From Aulostomus chinensis (taxonomy: Eukaryota > Chordata > Actinopteri > Syngnathiformes > Aulostomidae): a stretch of DNA of 64,000 nt. A program made the translations under genes and the position numbers. Shown here in pieces: positions 36,454 through 48,720 of the stretch (the first letter of the stretch is position 1; every line of letters begins with the position of its first letter). The notes below the pieces were generated by a model, which was not told the DNA's origin, searched no databases, and saw only the letters and a program-made list of their open reading frames with translations. The DNA lies in contig JBBMOA010000014.1 of the NCBI GenBank assembly GCA_037954235.1, forward strand, positions 18,299,273-18,363,272, read 5' to 3'.

Positions 36454-38595
36454 GACACATAGATAAACACTTTAAACAAGTAAATGGATACTGTCACTGG
36501 AGATTTCAGAGGCTGGAGGCTATTTCAAAAATAATGGCTCCATAATTGTTACAGATCGTAGGTAGAGAAACTTGATTACAAAGACTTTTCCTCTGAGGTC
36601 AATGAAGACGTCTCACACTTCCCATTAGACATGCACCAATGAAGGGTAGACGTCACAAGAAAGAAAAGAGAGGATACTAACGTTTAATGTTTTGCATCTT
36701 TAAATGGATTAGTGTATCGTTTAATTTTTGTCATCACTCATATCGATTTTCACAGTTTACAGTCGTCTGTCTGTAGATTTAGTGGCCTATATTGCTGTGC
36801 TCAGTTTGACAAATGTGGAGGCAGATCCATCTAACTAGGTTGTTACTGACAAAGATAATTAATTATTGATTTCTAGACATTTTTGAGAGATTCTTTGGCA
36901 GAATATTTTAATAAGGAACCACAAAGAGAGCAGCCAACCGGGACAAAGACTAGGAGCTGTGTGGTTAAATGCTAGTTCATTGGTATTCTATCCACTCATT
37001 TCAATAAAAACTGGTTAGTGCTGTCAGGATTCAAGTGGGATAGCGAGGGATTATAGGGTAGGACCATGTCTTTTCCCCTCAGGTCTCTCTATTACTGCAT
37101 CTGCCTCTCTCCCCCAACCCTGCTGCCCCTCTCCCTCTTTCTGCCTACACTCCTCTCTGGTCTTTGTATGCCCTGGAAGTGTTGCTCGGATCTTGCAAAG
37201 ACCCTGATTAGGGGACTGTACCGAGGGACAGAAAATAGCTCTGTTTTTCTTATTTCTCCCTGAATGAGGATGAAGAGACAGACTGCAGGAAGAGAAGGTG
37301 AATGAGGTGAGCGGAGGAGCCAGAGATTTTCTCGCTGACACAGCAGCAGTTAGCCAACTAAGTTTTATGAAAATGAAGGAAACTTTATCACTCATCAAGC
37401 ATGTGCTTACTGGCAAAAAGCTTTTCGCTGAGAGAGATATCTAGTGAGCTTATTACTTCATACACAGCTCCACCAAGAAATCAGACCTCCCTGCTTGACG
37501 TCATCCACATCCAGGGGACATACTGCATGAGGTCCAATTTATCCTCATAAAATAATTAAATGCAATACTGTAACAAGACTGTAGCCACACTGATGGAATG
37601 TAAAACTGGGGATGAGTGAATTGACAGAATGGCAAACTAATCCTGGAGGAACTGTTGATGCCGCTAACAAGTATTATGGCAACACAAGGTGAAAAATAAC
37701 AATGTTACCATGTCAAAGGAAATCTAACATAGCAAGTACACTGATTTAAATATGCCTTACTATGTTAAAACAGTTTATTTTGATAATCTGGTACCATCCC
37801 GGTTTAATCCAGCTGCAATGTAGCAAGCTCTTTCCTCTGAAATACTGCTCTGTTTCCAAAAAAAACCCAAAATGTTGGAAAATGTCATGTATTGATCGGT
37901 GTGTGACACATTAAATGACATTGAATTCTGTGATTTAATTATTAAATGAATCATCTTGAGACTGAACTTACTGTTTGTGTCAATAATCCACTCCAGCAGT
38001 CACATCTGTACAAGTTAAAAAGCAAAGTGAAAATAAACCAATAAAACTCTTATTTTTATGTAAATGAAGGCATGGGCAAGATGAAAATACTGTTGGGGAC
38101 AATTTTATGTAACCATCAGAGTGGTGTGGAAATGACAACATTAATATCCTAAGGGGATCCTCTTCAAAATGTTTCATATACAGTGCCTCATAATGCCCAT
38201 AACCCATTATAATATCCATATTATTGTATTAATGTGACAATAAAACTGCTATATGAAATACTTTTATCAGTCAATGAACATCAAGTTCACCCATCAGAAA
38301 ATAGAAAGATTCTCTCCTCTGCATCCCAATGTGTGTCTCAGGATATTTTCAGTTTTGAAGCTCAGTATTGAGGAGAGGTGAAATAATCAGTATGCAAAAA
38401 ATAACACATCACTACAACTCGAAAGGATCTCTCTGCTGCGGCATGCAGTATATAAACGTCAGCAGACCTCCCACAACATTTCATACATGCGAAGAGTTGT
38501 TTAGAGGTGAGATGTTGATAAATCACACCACTCCTCAGTCACGATGTTGTTAGTCTCCAGCTGAGAGGAATCACCGTAACACTGGTGCCTTTCAG

Positions 38596-38684
38596 GGTTC
38601 CACGTAGATACTATGGCCTCAGTGGTGCTCCGCATCCTCTCAGCTATCCTGAACCTGATCAGAATTATTAAAAGATTAGGACAG
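38596..38684 (+). other. Exon-like block with strong start context (speculative)
   Basis: An 89-bp block lies between GGTGCCTTTCAG (acceptor) and TTAGGACAG/GTATTT (donor, GT at 38685). It holds ATG at 38613 with A at -3 and G at +4, followed by 24 codons to the donor in phase 0, giving a hydrophobic and basic amphipathic segment (MASVVLRILSAILNLIRIIK, then RLGQ). A second frame across the block is also open and ends at TAA at 38669, so reading frame alone does not decide. Unrecognised; may be chance. Confidence 0.2.
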
Positions 38685-39402
38685 GTATTTGGTTCTTCAC
38701 AGTCCTCTGAAGGGCCTAGTTTTAGTTGTTAATTGACTTTAATTTTTAGTGATAGAAAATGGAAAAAACCAAAGGGAAGCGGAAGATTTCTTCCTGTCAC
38801 GCATGATAAAGAATGTATGGTCAACAGGGATAAAGTCTGGCAACTGGGAATGCAAAAATATTGTCTCAGTCAACCTTCATTGTGTCATATATGATTTGAT
38901 ATGTTTGCCAATGTTAGCATCACTGCTTACCATTCTTGTCCACAGTGAGGACTGCACAATTAGTTGAAAGTTGTGCAGCTTTTAGGTTACAGGAAGGTGT
39001 AATATTTTAATTTAAAAGGGCAAACTCTGAGTCAGAATATCATGTTAAATTGAATATTGCACAGTCCAGATAACCTAAATAGTAATAACATAAAATATCC
39101 CACCATAATCATTTCAATGTTTTTCAGTGAAAATGAAATATAAAAAATCACAAAGCAGCTGCAGTAACAGTCTCAATAGCTGCAATTGCAAAGGTGTTTT
39201 TTTCAGCATCGTGCAGCCCCTCAACTCAGTACTTCCCATAAACTTCCTTTCATTCCTGTTTGCTGTTCCTTTGGCAGCCATATTGCATTATTACAAGATA
39301 TGTAATACTTCTTAGCTACCATGATGGATCTTGAATGATATTCGTTTAATTTGTTTGTTTCACAGCCATTTGAATTTCAGGATGAGGTTGGGGATGAGGA
39401 TG

Positions 39403-39416
39403 CCCCCCCCCCCCCC
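39403..39416. repeat. Poly-C run (14)
   Basis: Uninterrupted C run in a purine-rich surround (GATGAGGATG precedes it). Confidence 0.9.
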
Positions 39417-41072
39417 AGTGTAGTTACTTTCCTGGGTACTGAAGGAATGCAGACATAGTAGCTGTAGTTTGAGAGAATGACCTGGTTTAAAGGTATAAAA
39501 TAAAGGCAGGAGCAGATGAAGTGACAGGTTTGGTAGTTAATATGACAGAGTGCACTATGAGGCAGGGCAGGCCATCGGGAAAGGCTGGGGGGAGCTGCTA
39601 GTCGAGCACAGAGCTGTTAATGTGGAGCGCAGAGCAGCTACTAGAGATGGAAGTAATGTATCAGACAAAGTGACATGCAGATCGGGAGCTGGGAAGAGGA
39701 GAGGTGTTCATTAGGGTGTGCAGCAGTGTTACACTTTTCCTCAAACTTTCTCTCTCACCCCCAACACACTCTAACGTACTAACACAACTTCAATTTAAAG
39801 TTCAAGTCATGAAAAGAGGATAGAGAGTAAAATCTCTAGAGGAGAGGAGGCTGTGGAGAGGTGAAGGTGCTGATAGACCACAATCTCGTTCCACCCACTC
39901 CCAGATTAAGACTGTTCAGGCTCCCCTTCATTCTCTTGTTTCTCCATCGCTCCCCGACTTTTCACATCCATTCCCCTCTTCTCTTTTTTCTTCCTCTCAC
40001 TTCCTGTCTTCTTTTACTTTTCTGTTTTACTGCTTTGTCTTCCTCTGAAATTTCTATACTTTGTCAAAAACTTTGGCATAAAGCCTTTCCATTCTCTCAC
40101 TAACACCATCGGATAACTGTTAGCACATGAACAAAGAATTGTGCAAACAGCTGTGACTGAATTTGAAATGAAACAAGTTTTGGCAGTTGTTTCTGAGTGC
40201 ATTACAGCTGTATCACGTTGCACTCAGATGCTGCGGCTTGATTGTTGATGGAGGGCAGATAAAACAGATGATTACTTTGGAAATGTGGAAACAAGAGCAA
40301 AAACCCAGAGATATGCTGGTTATTTAAATATATAGGATATTCTTACAACAGTAACTGCTAGTGAGGAGAATTTTGCCGTATTTGCTTGAAAATGAGCCCA
40401 GATATGAGTGACTTGATCATCTATATGAGCTTGAATTTTGACTCTGCATTGAATGTGTTGCATTTCTGATCCTGTCAAGCAACCTCAGAGGTCTGTTTGT
40501 AATCTGACCCTGCACCTTTTAGGAGGTTTGAAGATCCAGACAGGTGGGTGTGTTTAAAGCCTCCAGACTTAGTCACTTGTATTTCCATTGTGCAACTTCA
40601 GCCGATCTCACAAAAGCAATGAAATGTTTTTGAAAGAGTAACTTGAGCCCCATCAGATACTACTGCCCCACGGCTACGGTGCTTTACTAGTTTGTGTAGT
40701 TCACCTTAGAACAAAGTAAGCCGGGCTTAAACCGGCAGGTAACATTATACACCCTCCAATGATTCCCAGGCATCCAGGGGTCACACACACCAACAAGTCT
40801 CTCAACGGCGATATTACATCGGAAAGTGACCATTCCATCTCCACTGGCCGAAAAACAGAAACCCAATACACCAACACACGCTCACACCAACACACTCTTC
40901 CTCTCAGAGGCACGAGAGTGAGAAAGGGACGATGCATAGTTAAGTGTACGGCCCTGTGTGTGAGAGAGTGTGTGTTCACTATCGATTAGTATTTGATCCC
41001 TACCAGTCGCTCATCTCCTATGTCTCCCCTCCCCACAGGCAGGCTCCACACTGACCTTCTCTGACTGTCTGC

Positions 41073-41075
<3 letters not shown>

Positions 41076-41155
<80 letters not shown>
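41076..41155. repeat. (CA)n microsatellite, about 40 units
   Basis: Perfect CA run of about 80 bp. Confidence 0.97.
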
Positions 41156-41158
<3 letters not shown>

Positions 41159-43423
41159 TTCTACCTACCTAGCACTGCCTCTTGCCACAAGCGGGATAGC
41201 TTACCCTTGATGGAGATGGTGTGGGGGTGTAATGGGTGGAAAATAACAAAGGGAAAGAGAAAATAAAGCTAAAGAAAGGATTTAGCTTAGGGCATGATGG
41301 GAGATAAATGGAGTGACTCAATAGGCCCATTATGATTTAGAGGGTTGGTGGTGAGGAGATGGATGACAAAGACAAAGTAAGGATGTGAATAGATGTAGAG
41401 AAGCATAGTTGGATCTGTTGAACCACCTCCCGGCCTTGCACCTCACTCTTTTTCCTCTCACATATTTTGTGTATAATCTGATGAACTTTGAAAGCAGTCA
41501 TTATCATAACTGTGGCAAGTGCACATCTGCCATCTCTTCTAATATTGTTACTCAGCAAAATCTTCAATCGGCCTGTGTTCCTCTATCTGTGACTCAGGGT
41601 CAGTAGATTTGGGGGGTAATCTTCAGCGTTTTTAGGTAATCCACATATCACTAACGCCCCTGCTGTGACATTTTCCTTTTAATCTCTGTTCATCTTTTGC
41701 TCTTGTTTCTCTCCCCCATGAATTCTCTTAGCGCTGTTCATCTTTGCTTCCAGTCTCTATAACCGTTAAGTCATGTTTTATAGTTCTATTTGCTGGCTGG
41801 CCCTGCCGCTGTAATAGAATTGCTTCTTCCTACATGGACAACAGTTTCCAGGGTAACAGAGACGGGGGAGAAAAGGCCACGGAGTGCACTGTGGTGTAGT
41901 CAGTTTTATCACCAGAATGTTTTTAGCCCATTTCTGTTACACACCGCCTGCATCGAGGTTTGGAGATGAAAATGATGGAAAGCTTTCTATCAGCTCAAAC
42001 GTGATTGCTGTTTCTACTCATGTGATTTCATTTACTTGGTCAGAAGGAGATAAACATTTGTGTTCGCTGCTACAGTGTGCAGGAGAGGTTAAACAGGTGA
42101 TACATCGTCCATTGTCAGAAGTAACCCTGACTGGCGTTTGTAAGGAGAATGAGCGAGCTGGAATGCCTCAGAGCCATTCACTGGCATTTCCCTAATCACT
42201 CCATCTCATCTTTTATTACCTTGGATAGTCGTTCTCCTTGGTGTGCTGGCACTGCAGATGCTTCTTCTGCCTGCAGTATTGGACATTTTGTCAGCGGCAG
42301 AATAGAGGAGACGGGGCTGAAAATAATGTGACTGTTGGTAATATTCTCACTTTGCTCTTAGAAATTCATATTTGGGCACACAATTGCAACAAAGGTCGGA
42401 AAAACTATGTTAAGAAAGAATTCCCTTCATTGAATCTTTATGTCACCTTTGAGATGTATGAAGAATCACAAAGCAGAGATGCCTTGTTCTCTGGTAATCC
42501 GTGTTATTAGAGCTCTGAGCAACATCACAGATATTCACCATGCTTTTCACTGACTGGAGCAGAATTGACACCGTAATCAGATTTATGCTCAGCACAATTT
42601 AGTTCAACAAAAGTGATATATTTTGGAGGTTTCCTCTTCGGGTAATTAAAAAAGATGAACATTATTCTATCTTTAGTTATTAATTTCAAAAATCACATAC
42701 GATAGTATCTGTCCTAGCTGTAAGCAAAAGTTGCTACACTGTAGTTTACCAGTATTGTTGTGCTCTTCACCCCTGCTTCCTTTGTTTTCCTGTTTAACTT
42801 TCAAGTGTACTCAAAGGAGGAGGCAGCTGAGCGGATGGTGCCTCTCCAGCTCACACCCGTGGTTATGGGGTCAGTGTGACAGGCCTTAAGGGAGGACTTA
42901 ATGCTCTTCTGAGTTGTTTGTCCCTGTGTTGTTATGTCTAGAGAAGAGCTCACTGTCCTGCACACTTCTAGACAGCTCCCATTCTGAGCAGCAGCATGAC
43001 CTCAATGCCTCGGATGTTGATCTAAAGAAGAGCGTCTCGGTTGCTGAGGACTTTATGCCTGTGCAGTCTAGCTCAAAGATAGACTGGTCCCAATTGCGGG
43101 CCCAGTTCCTTGTATTTGGAGCTAATTAGGCCTGACCAACCATGCTGGGATGGTGACAATGAGTTCCTTTTTCTTTGAGCTTGAGCTTTGACTTTACAAT
43201 ATATCAAGGTATACAGTTGTGGTCATACATTTACGTATCCTGGCAGAATGTGTGTTTTTTGCAGCTGTTTTTCAGAGAATATGAATGGTAAGAGGAAAAA
43301 AAACTTTTTTCATTCATGGTTAGTGGTTGGTTGAAGCCATTTATTGCCAAACTTTACTCTTAATAAATCATGGCAACAGAAACTACCCAAATAACCCTGA
43401 TCAAAATGATATGTTTGCCATGA

Positions 43424-44335
43424 ATGCCAATCAGTAGTGTTCAAGGTCGAAATAAGACGTTGAAAATGAGAGATTCCCTTGAAAGCAAACCACTGTCAGG
43501 TAGACCAACAAAATTTAAACCACTACTGCCAGGAACATTTTTTGGGATGCAAAGAAAAACCCACAAATATCTTCAGCTGAAATACAGGAATCTGAAAAAA
43601 AAAATGGTGTGGCTATTTCAAGATGCACAAGGACAAAGAAAAATGGGCTGCGTGCTCAAGTCGCAAGACGAAATCCATCACTACACAAATGCCACAAAGG
43701 ATCCCTCTTACAATACGCCAAACAGCACAGAGACAAACTCAAAACTTCTGGAACAAAGCCATTTGGAATGATGAGATCAAAATTGAAGTTTTTGGCCACA
43801 ACTGTAAATGTTACATTTGGAGAGGAGTCAACAAGGCCTGTGATGAAAGGTACACCATTCGTACTGTGAGACACGGAAGTGGATTGCTGATGTTTTGGGG
43901 ATGTGTGAGGGACAAAGGCACAGGAAACTTTGTCAAAATTGATGGCAGGATGAATGCAGCATGTTATCAGAAAATACTGGAAGAAAATTTGCGCTCATCA
44001 GCCAAGAAGCTGCGTATGGGATCTACTTGGACGTTACATCACGACAACGATCCAGAACAAGAGCCAAGTCAACTTGTCATTGGCTACAGCAGAATAAAGT
44101 GAAGGTTCTGGAGGGGTCATCTCAGTCTCCTGACTTCAGTATCATTGAGCCACTCTGGGGGAGATATCAAATGTGCAGTTCATGCAAGACAGCCCAAGAA
44201 TTTACATGACCTGGAGGCTTTTCGCCAAGAAAAATGGGAAGCTTTACCATCTGAAGAAATAAAGAGCCTCATCCACAACTACTGTACCATAAAAGACTTC
44301 AAGCTGTCATTGATGTTAAAAGGGGCAATACATGG
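43424..44335 (+). pseudogene. Tc1 transposase pseudogene (DDE family)
   Basis: A DDE cut-and-paste transposase relic. It starts abruptly at MPISSVQ, inside the helix-turn-helix region, so the true N-terminus is missing. The catalytic triad codons are still visible: Asp in WNDE at 43770-43772, Asp in HHDNDP at 44043-44045, and Glu in SIIEPLW at 44147-44149. They sit in different frames, because at least four frame changes occur (around 43600, 43735, between 44060 and 44110, and near 44160). Conserved blocks include YIWRGVNKA, LMFWGCV, AACYQKILEE and VHARQPKNL. The C-terminal end is cut at 44335 by the hAT element. Clearly non-functional. Confidence 0.92.
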
Positions 44336-45149
44336 TAGGGCTGGGCGATATGGCCTGAAATTCCTATTGCGGTATAATTTTAACCATAGACGGTAGATGG
44401 TATATGTTGTGGTATTTGTTTTTGTACATAGATTTCAATGTAACTGTTTCTGAATGGGTACCATATGCCCATAGAAAAGGCATCGTAGCATGAAGTTGTT
44501 TTCTAAACACGAAATAGTCAGGAATGTTACTTATAAAAGATTTATTGCGCAAAACTTCAATTGTAGAAAAAATACAGAAAACATTTCAAGTAACTTCCAA
44601 GCAGTGAAAGTGAGCTGAAATGTAAAATTTTAATTTAAAAATGAGTCTCGTGTAAAAGACTGCTTTACCTTTGCCCCTCTCTTTTCTTAAATAACACAAA
44701 AAATAATAAAAGGAAAAACTGTTAAAGTAACTTGAAACTTGGTGTGTAGAGCCGATCTTTTTCTTCCCACTTGTGCTCGAAGCTTGACGTGGTGTTGTTG
44801 GAGTACGCAATCTTTATTCGGCAACGTGCTTCAGCTCAAGAAGGTAGAACAGATTGCTCACGTTACCTCTCTTTGCAGTCACTGTCACCCAGCGTATTTT
44901 GCAAAAAATGTTTTTCTTCTCAGTATCCAACACTTTAAATCCAAAACATGTCCACACTATTGATGTTGCACTGGTCTTTTTAACCATCTCCTCCTCTTCC
45001 ACGCGCTAACTGTTCTCAGACATTTTGTCAAACAAATGCGCAATTCGTTGACGTCATACATTTTTGCAGTAGGCAGGTATAATGAAAATCTCTTCCGTGG
45101 CCAAATTTATAGTGCATACCGCTTGTACTGTTTATACCGGCCACCCCTA
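44336..45149 (-). mobile_element. hAT-type DNA transposon remnant nested in the Tc1 element
   Basis: An 814-bp element starts TAGGGCTGGGCGATATGGCC at 44336. Its right end, read in reverse from 45149, starts TAGGGGTGGCCGGTAT; the terminal 16 bp match at 13 positions. Flanks ATACATGG (44328-44335) and AGACGCGG (45150-45157) are a diverged 8-bp duplication, the hAT hallmark; the ancestral Tc1 target was probably ATACACGG. The minus strand carries the remains of a BED-finger transposase N-terminus. The catalytic and dimerisation domains are absent, so this is an internally deleted, non-autonomous copy. Insertion into the Tc1 3' end makes it the younger of the two. Confidence 0.85.
44586..45023 (-). 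pseudogene. hAT transposase N-terminal fragment with broken BED zinc finger
   Basis: The minus-strand frame from ATG at 45021-45023 reads MSENS, then a TAG stop at codon 6, then RVEEEEMVKKTSATSIVWTC... . The stretch SIVWTCFGFKVLDTEKK and FCKI...NVSNLFYLLELKH is that of BED-type fingers of hAT transposases. Two metal ligands are lost: the second Cys of CxxC is Arg (CKIR) and the first His of the HLxxxH motif is Leu. A second in-frame stop lies at 44814-44816. Past it the same frame continues with RLRTPTTPRQASSTSGKKK, a linker-like segment, and then loses similarity. No RNase-H-like catalytic core follows. A dead fragment. Confidence 0.8.
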
Positions 45150-45589
45150 AGACGCGGTATTAAGAACTGGGGCATGTAAACATTGATCAGAGTCGTTTTG
45201 GGTAGTTTCTGTTGATTTAAAAAAAAGAGTAAACAGTTGTTTGATGATAATTGCTTCATCCAACCGCTTACCATGAGTGAAAGAAAGGTTTTTTTTTGTT
45301 ATCATTCATATTCTCTAAAAAAATGGCAAAGAAGTCATAAATTCTGCCAGGGTATGTAAACTTATGGGTGCAACTGTATTCATATTAATATCTTAGTCTG
45401 ATGAGTGAAACCCACACAGAAATATCTTAAACATGCATTCTTTTCAATGGTCAGCAGGGGCAACTTAATCTGTAGTTGAAAAAATAATAAAAGCATAGAA
45501 GTTTATGAGAAAGAGACCCTACTTCTCAAATGATTTATCACCTCAGTAAATATTTTATGGTCTCCCTTGCCAGTTTCAAATATTTTTCA

Positions 45590-45770
45590 AAGCAGCATGA
45601 GGTTCATTTTGTCAATTCTGCCACAGTGACTTGCTGCTCGTCTCCTATTGAAAAAAGCCAAGATGGCGATGTCCAAACTATTGAACTTGAAGCTGTAAGA
45701 CAAGAGTTGACAAACCAGTCCGTGTGCTTTGGTCAGTTTCCCTCTTCAAGGCTATAAAGGTCAATGTCCC
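45590..45770 (+). mobile_element. Possible degenerate fish interspersed repeat
   Basis: The order AAAAAAGCCAAGATGGCGAT, GTCCAAAC, TTGAAGCTGTAAGAC and TTGACAAACCAGTCCGTG recalls a common fish repeat with AAGATGGCG, CTTCAAAACGG and CACAAACCAATGG blocks. The match is by memory and loose, and ends are unknown. Confidence 0.35.
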
Positions 45771-48697
45771 CTTGTATTTCAGACCATAGGTGGTAGATGG
45801 TTGAAACAATCCACAAAGGGTCTCTAACACTACCTAATCATGGCCTTGACCTTGCGTGAGCCCTTCGCTTGTGACTTCATCACTGAAGCTCCTACCCCAG
45901 TGAAATAGCGTTGAATCACCCTCTGATGTGGTTTACATCCCTCGCTCAAGCGGTGTTTGGAGCCAGTGTGAAGGATTTTAGGTGACACATGAAGACAAGT
46001 GCATGCTGTCCAGGCAACAACGTCGTGCTACGTGTCTATCCAGCCCTAAGGATGTTCAGTTGCTCATGTAAAAATACATGTAGACTGTTTGCTGGTACAT
46101 AAAAGCTTAGCTATAAAAGAAAAAAAAATTAGCCTCACTTTTGGCAGGAATTTTTGAGTCAAACTTTGTTTTATTGATTTTTCAAACTCATTTTTCACCC
46201 CTTTGCTCCAGGACCCAGATTTTGCATTTCTCTTCAGCTTACTGCTGCTCCATGCTTGACATGGACTTGAAATCATACAGTTGAATCAGTTAGTTTTCCC
46301 CTCCAGTCATGCAATTCCAGATTCTAGCTGCCAAAAGTTAGCCTGATACAAATACCCACCCCATTACCACTATAATCAGAGGGGATAATATTTGACGGCC
46401 ACCTCTCTGGTGCCAAATAGATCCCTGTTTGTTATTCATGTCCACTGTAATGTCATCATGTTACTATAAAAAGGGAGGACATGAGAGAGGGAACTTGTAA
46501 CTCTGTAGGCAGGCCCGGCCACTGTTTGCTCCAAATAAGAGACTGAAGAGGGGGAGTGAGGGGAGGGGTCTGGGCAGAGCAGTGCAGCATGGGGCAACAG
46601 GGAGTGAGGGAGTGTGGCTATATTTAGTCTGACCTAAGTGCCCGTGTGTAGATGAGGCCGGGTGGAGAGACAGGTGCAGGAGGCTGGTCATTATGGTGAA
46701 GCACAAGAGCCTCACAGTCATAGGCTGATAATGGGGCCTCATCTGACAACTACCTATAGCCCTACCTAACCATCTATATTTAGCTCTGATTTGAGACAAG
46801 TGTTTGGGGCTTATGCTGTGTATATCTGTGTGTGGGGGTGTGTCTGAGAGAGAGTGTGCTGGGACTTCAAGTGAAACAGTGTAGGTGGCGATTGGACACT
46901 GGCAAAGCTGTCTCTAGGGAGACTGGCATCTGTTTGAAGAGGATATACCGTGTTAGCGGTGTTTGCTCAGGCAACGCAGCCAATCATAGGAGTGTTTCTG
47001 ACCTGCAGTGTGATGCATTACCCAAGTGTAAGCACATCTGCTAGTCTGTTCAAGGGTGAACTACATGTGTTTTCCTTGTACAGAGTGTTTAACACGCTTC
47101 TACCTACCTGTTAAACTGATCCTGATGTACAGTCATACGAATAACTAGTGTCAAACTGAGAATAAACAAAAATGGTTTCGATAGGTCTCAGCCTAAAAAA
47201 AAAAAAAGGAAAGGACATATTTTTGTAGCATTTTCTGACCCCCACTGCTCGCCTTTCAACACAAAATAAATATTAGCTGCAATGTATCAAATGGAGTCCA
47301 TCATATCTCTGTATCTCTGTCTAAGAAGACCCTGAGGGAGACGCTGAAGAATAGAAAATAGTCATAATTTTAGTGGCTGTTCAACCTTGGACTGCTCTCT
47401 GGAACAAAAACGCTGTGTCACCATCGCGTTGCTTTTTTTTCTTTTCCTTTTTTTTTTTTTAAATGACATTGCTTTAACTTTCTAAAGCCTCGCATCAGCC
47501 ATTCCAACAGTAAGGGTGATCTCTTTGAGGGCCTTTTGTGTCTCTCCAACATGCTTTTATGATTGATAGCAGCCAGTTATAGTCAGGTGATTCATTTGTA
47601 TTCTGCTTTACTCTTTCCCACATGACCTATTGTAAAATGAAGCGGAAAGGTTCATTAGCTCTTCAGCTGAGGGACCCTCATGAATGGGAGACAGTCCAGT
47701 TACAGCCTGGCATCAGAAAAGAGAACAGCTCACTAGAGTAATCCAAGGCGGGAAAACAGATAGCCCCTGATAACTATAACATATTGGCTCTGTCATAATG
47801 AAATAATACTGCCTACTCCAATTGCAGACACCCTGCTGAGCAGAAGGAGAGGGTAAACTTTGCTTCGTCAATTTCACACAAGAGCCATGTTTCTGCACTT
47901 AAGAACATACGTTTTCCATGCACTTACTGTTCATTTTTTAAAATTTTGTTGCCAAACAACGTTGAATGAGTCAGCTGCGGATGCAGCGTGTTGTAGGAGA
48001 TACCATTATATCAAGCCCTGCCTGTTGGCTGCAGATTGCAACAGACAAATTATATTCTCTGTTTGATGTAGGCCTAGCGCTCGGAAAATTTATGAGAGAG
48101 CAATTTGTTGGAATAGATTTGAATGAACTGTGGCAGGAGTTGTGCTGTGTTTAATGTCACTAAGTGAAGCTTCATAATTGAGGTGCAGGGTTTACCAATG
48201 ACCTTTAGTTGACTCATAAATCGCCAGCTGGACCCTTCACCACGGCCCCAGTCTGTCCCAGATCTCATAGGGAATGCACCATTTAAACCATTAAAGTGTA
48301 ATCTGAGAGTGAGGGGTTGGCTCTATGAGTGGGTGGTGTTGGGGTTGGGAGGCGGTCAGTGATTTTTTTTTTTAATCCGTCTTCTATCTCAGTTCAGAAA
48401 GCCAAGGTCACTGCCACTCGAAGGGGTTGGAGTGAGACACTTTGCATTCTGGGTAACCAGTTATGGATCCTTGTACAGAGGAGAAGGAGTGGTTGACGAT
48501 AGCAGGCAGAGAGGAAGAGAGTTAGGCTGGGTTGTTTGGGGAAATGGAAGCCAGTAAAAGTTAAACCTGCCTCAGGCAAAGAAGGAGATGGAATAGGGCC
48601 AAGACGATAGAGGGAAGGAGAGATGAGTCTGTGAGGGATGGTAATTTAATCTCTGGTCACTGAATTGAAAGTGGGAGTACTAGGCTGCCAGACCTGA

Positions 48698-48720
48698 GTG
48701 GTGGTGGTGGTGGTGGGGGT
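48698..48720. repeat. (GGT)n short tandem repeat
   Basis: Six to seven GGT/GTG units ending in GGGGG. Confidence 0.9.

Larger units (their letters stand above)
34424..38595. other. Gene-free unique sequence
   Basis: No recognised exon. The 80-codon frame at 34879-35121 has a hydrophobic N-terminal half that mimics a signal peptide, but it arises from a CT-rich strand and no homologue is recognised. The part 35300-35640 is AT-rich and dense in TAATTA/TTAATT motifs, the texture of a developmental enhancer. Short (TC)n at 34801-34821. Confidence 0.5.
38685..43213. other. Gene-free unique sequence
   Basis: No gene recognised. It contains a C14 run at 39403-39416 and a long (CA)n at 41076-41155. 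A frame at 42914-43129 follows a TGTCTAG acceptor-like site but has no donor and no recognised domain. The rest is ordinary AT-rich sequence. Confidence 0.55.
43214..45376 (+). mobile_element. Tc1/mariner transposon, defective, split by an hAT insertion
   Basis: The ends are long inverted repeats of about 190 bp (43214-43405 and 45183-45376), beginning CAGTTGTGGTCATACATTTA on the left. The reversed right end begins CAGTTGCACCCATAAGTTTA. Both are flanked by the TA target duplication typical of Tc1/mariner (43212-43213, 45377-45378). A GGCAGAAT block and a CAGAGAATATGAATG or related block recur in both arms. Without the hAT insertion and its duplicated 8 bp the element would be about 1.34 kb. 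That is shorter than the usual ~1.6 kb, because the segment between the left arm and the middle of the transposase N-terminal domain is deleted. It encodes only a broken transposase and cannot move by itself. Confidence 0.93.

Noticed and set aside
42914..43129. 71-codon frame ending just before the Tc1 element
   Set aside because: No donor, no domain; the acceptor-like TGTCTAG is weak.
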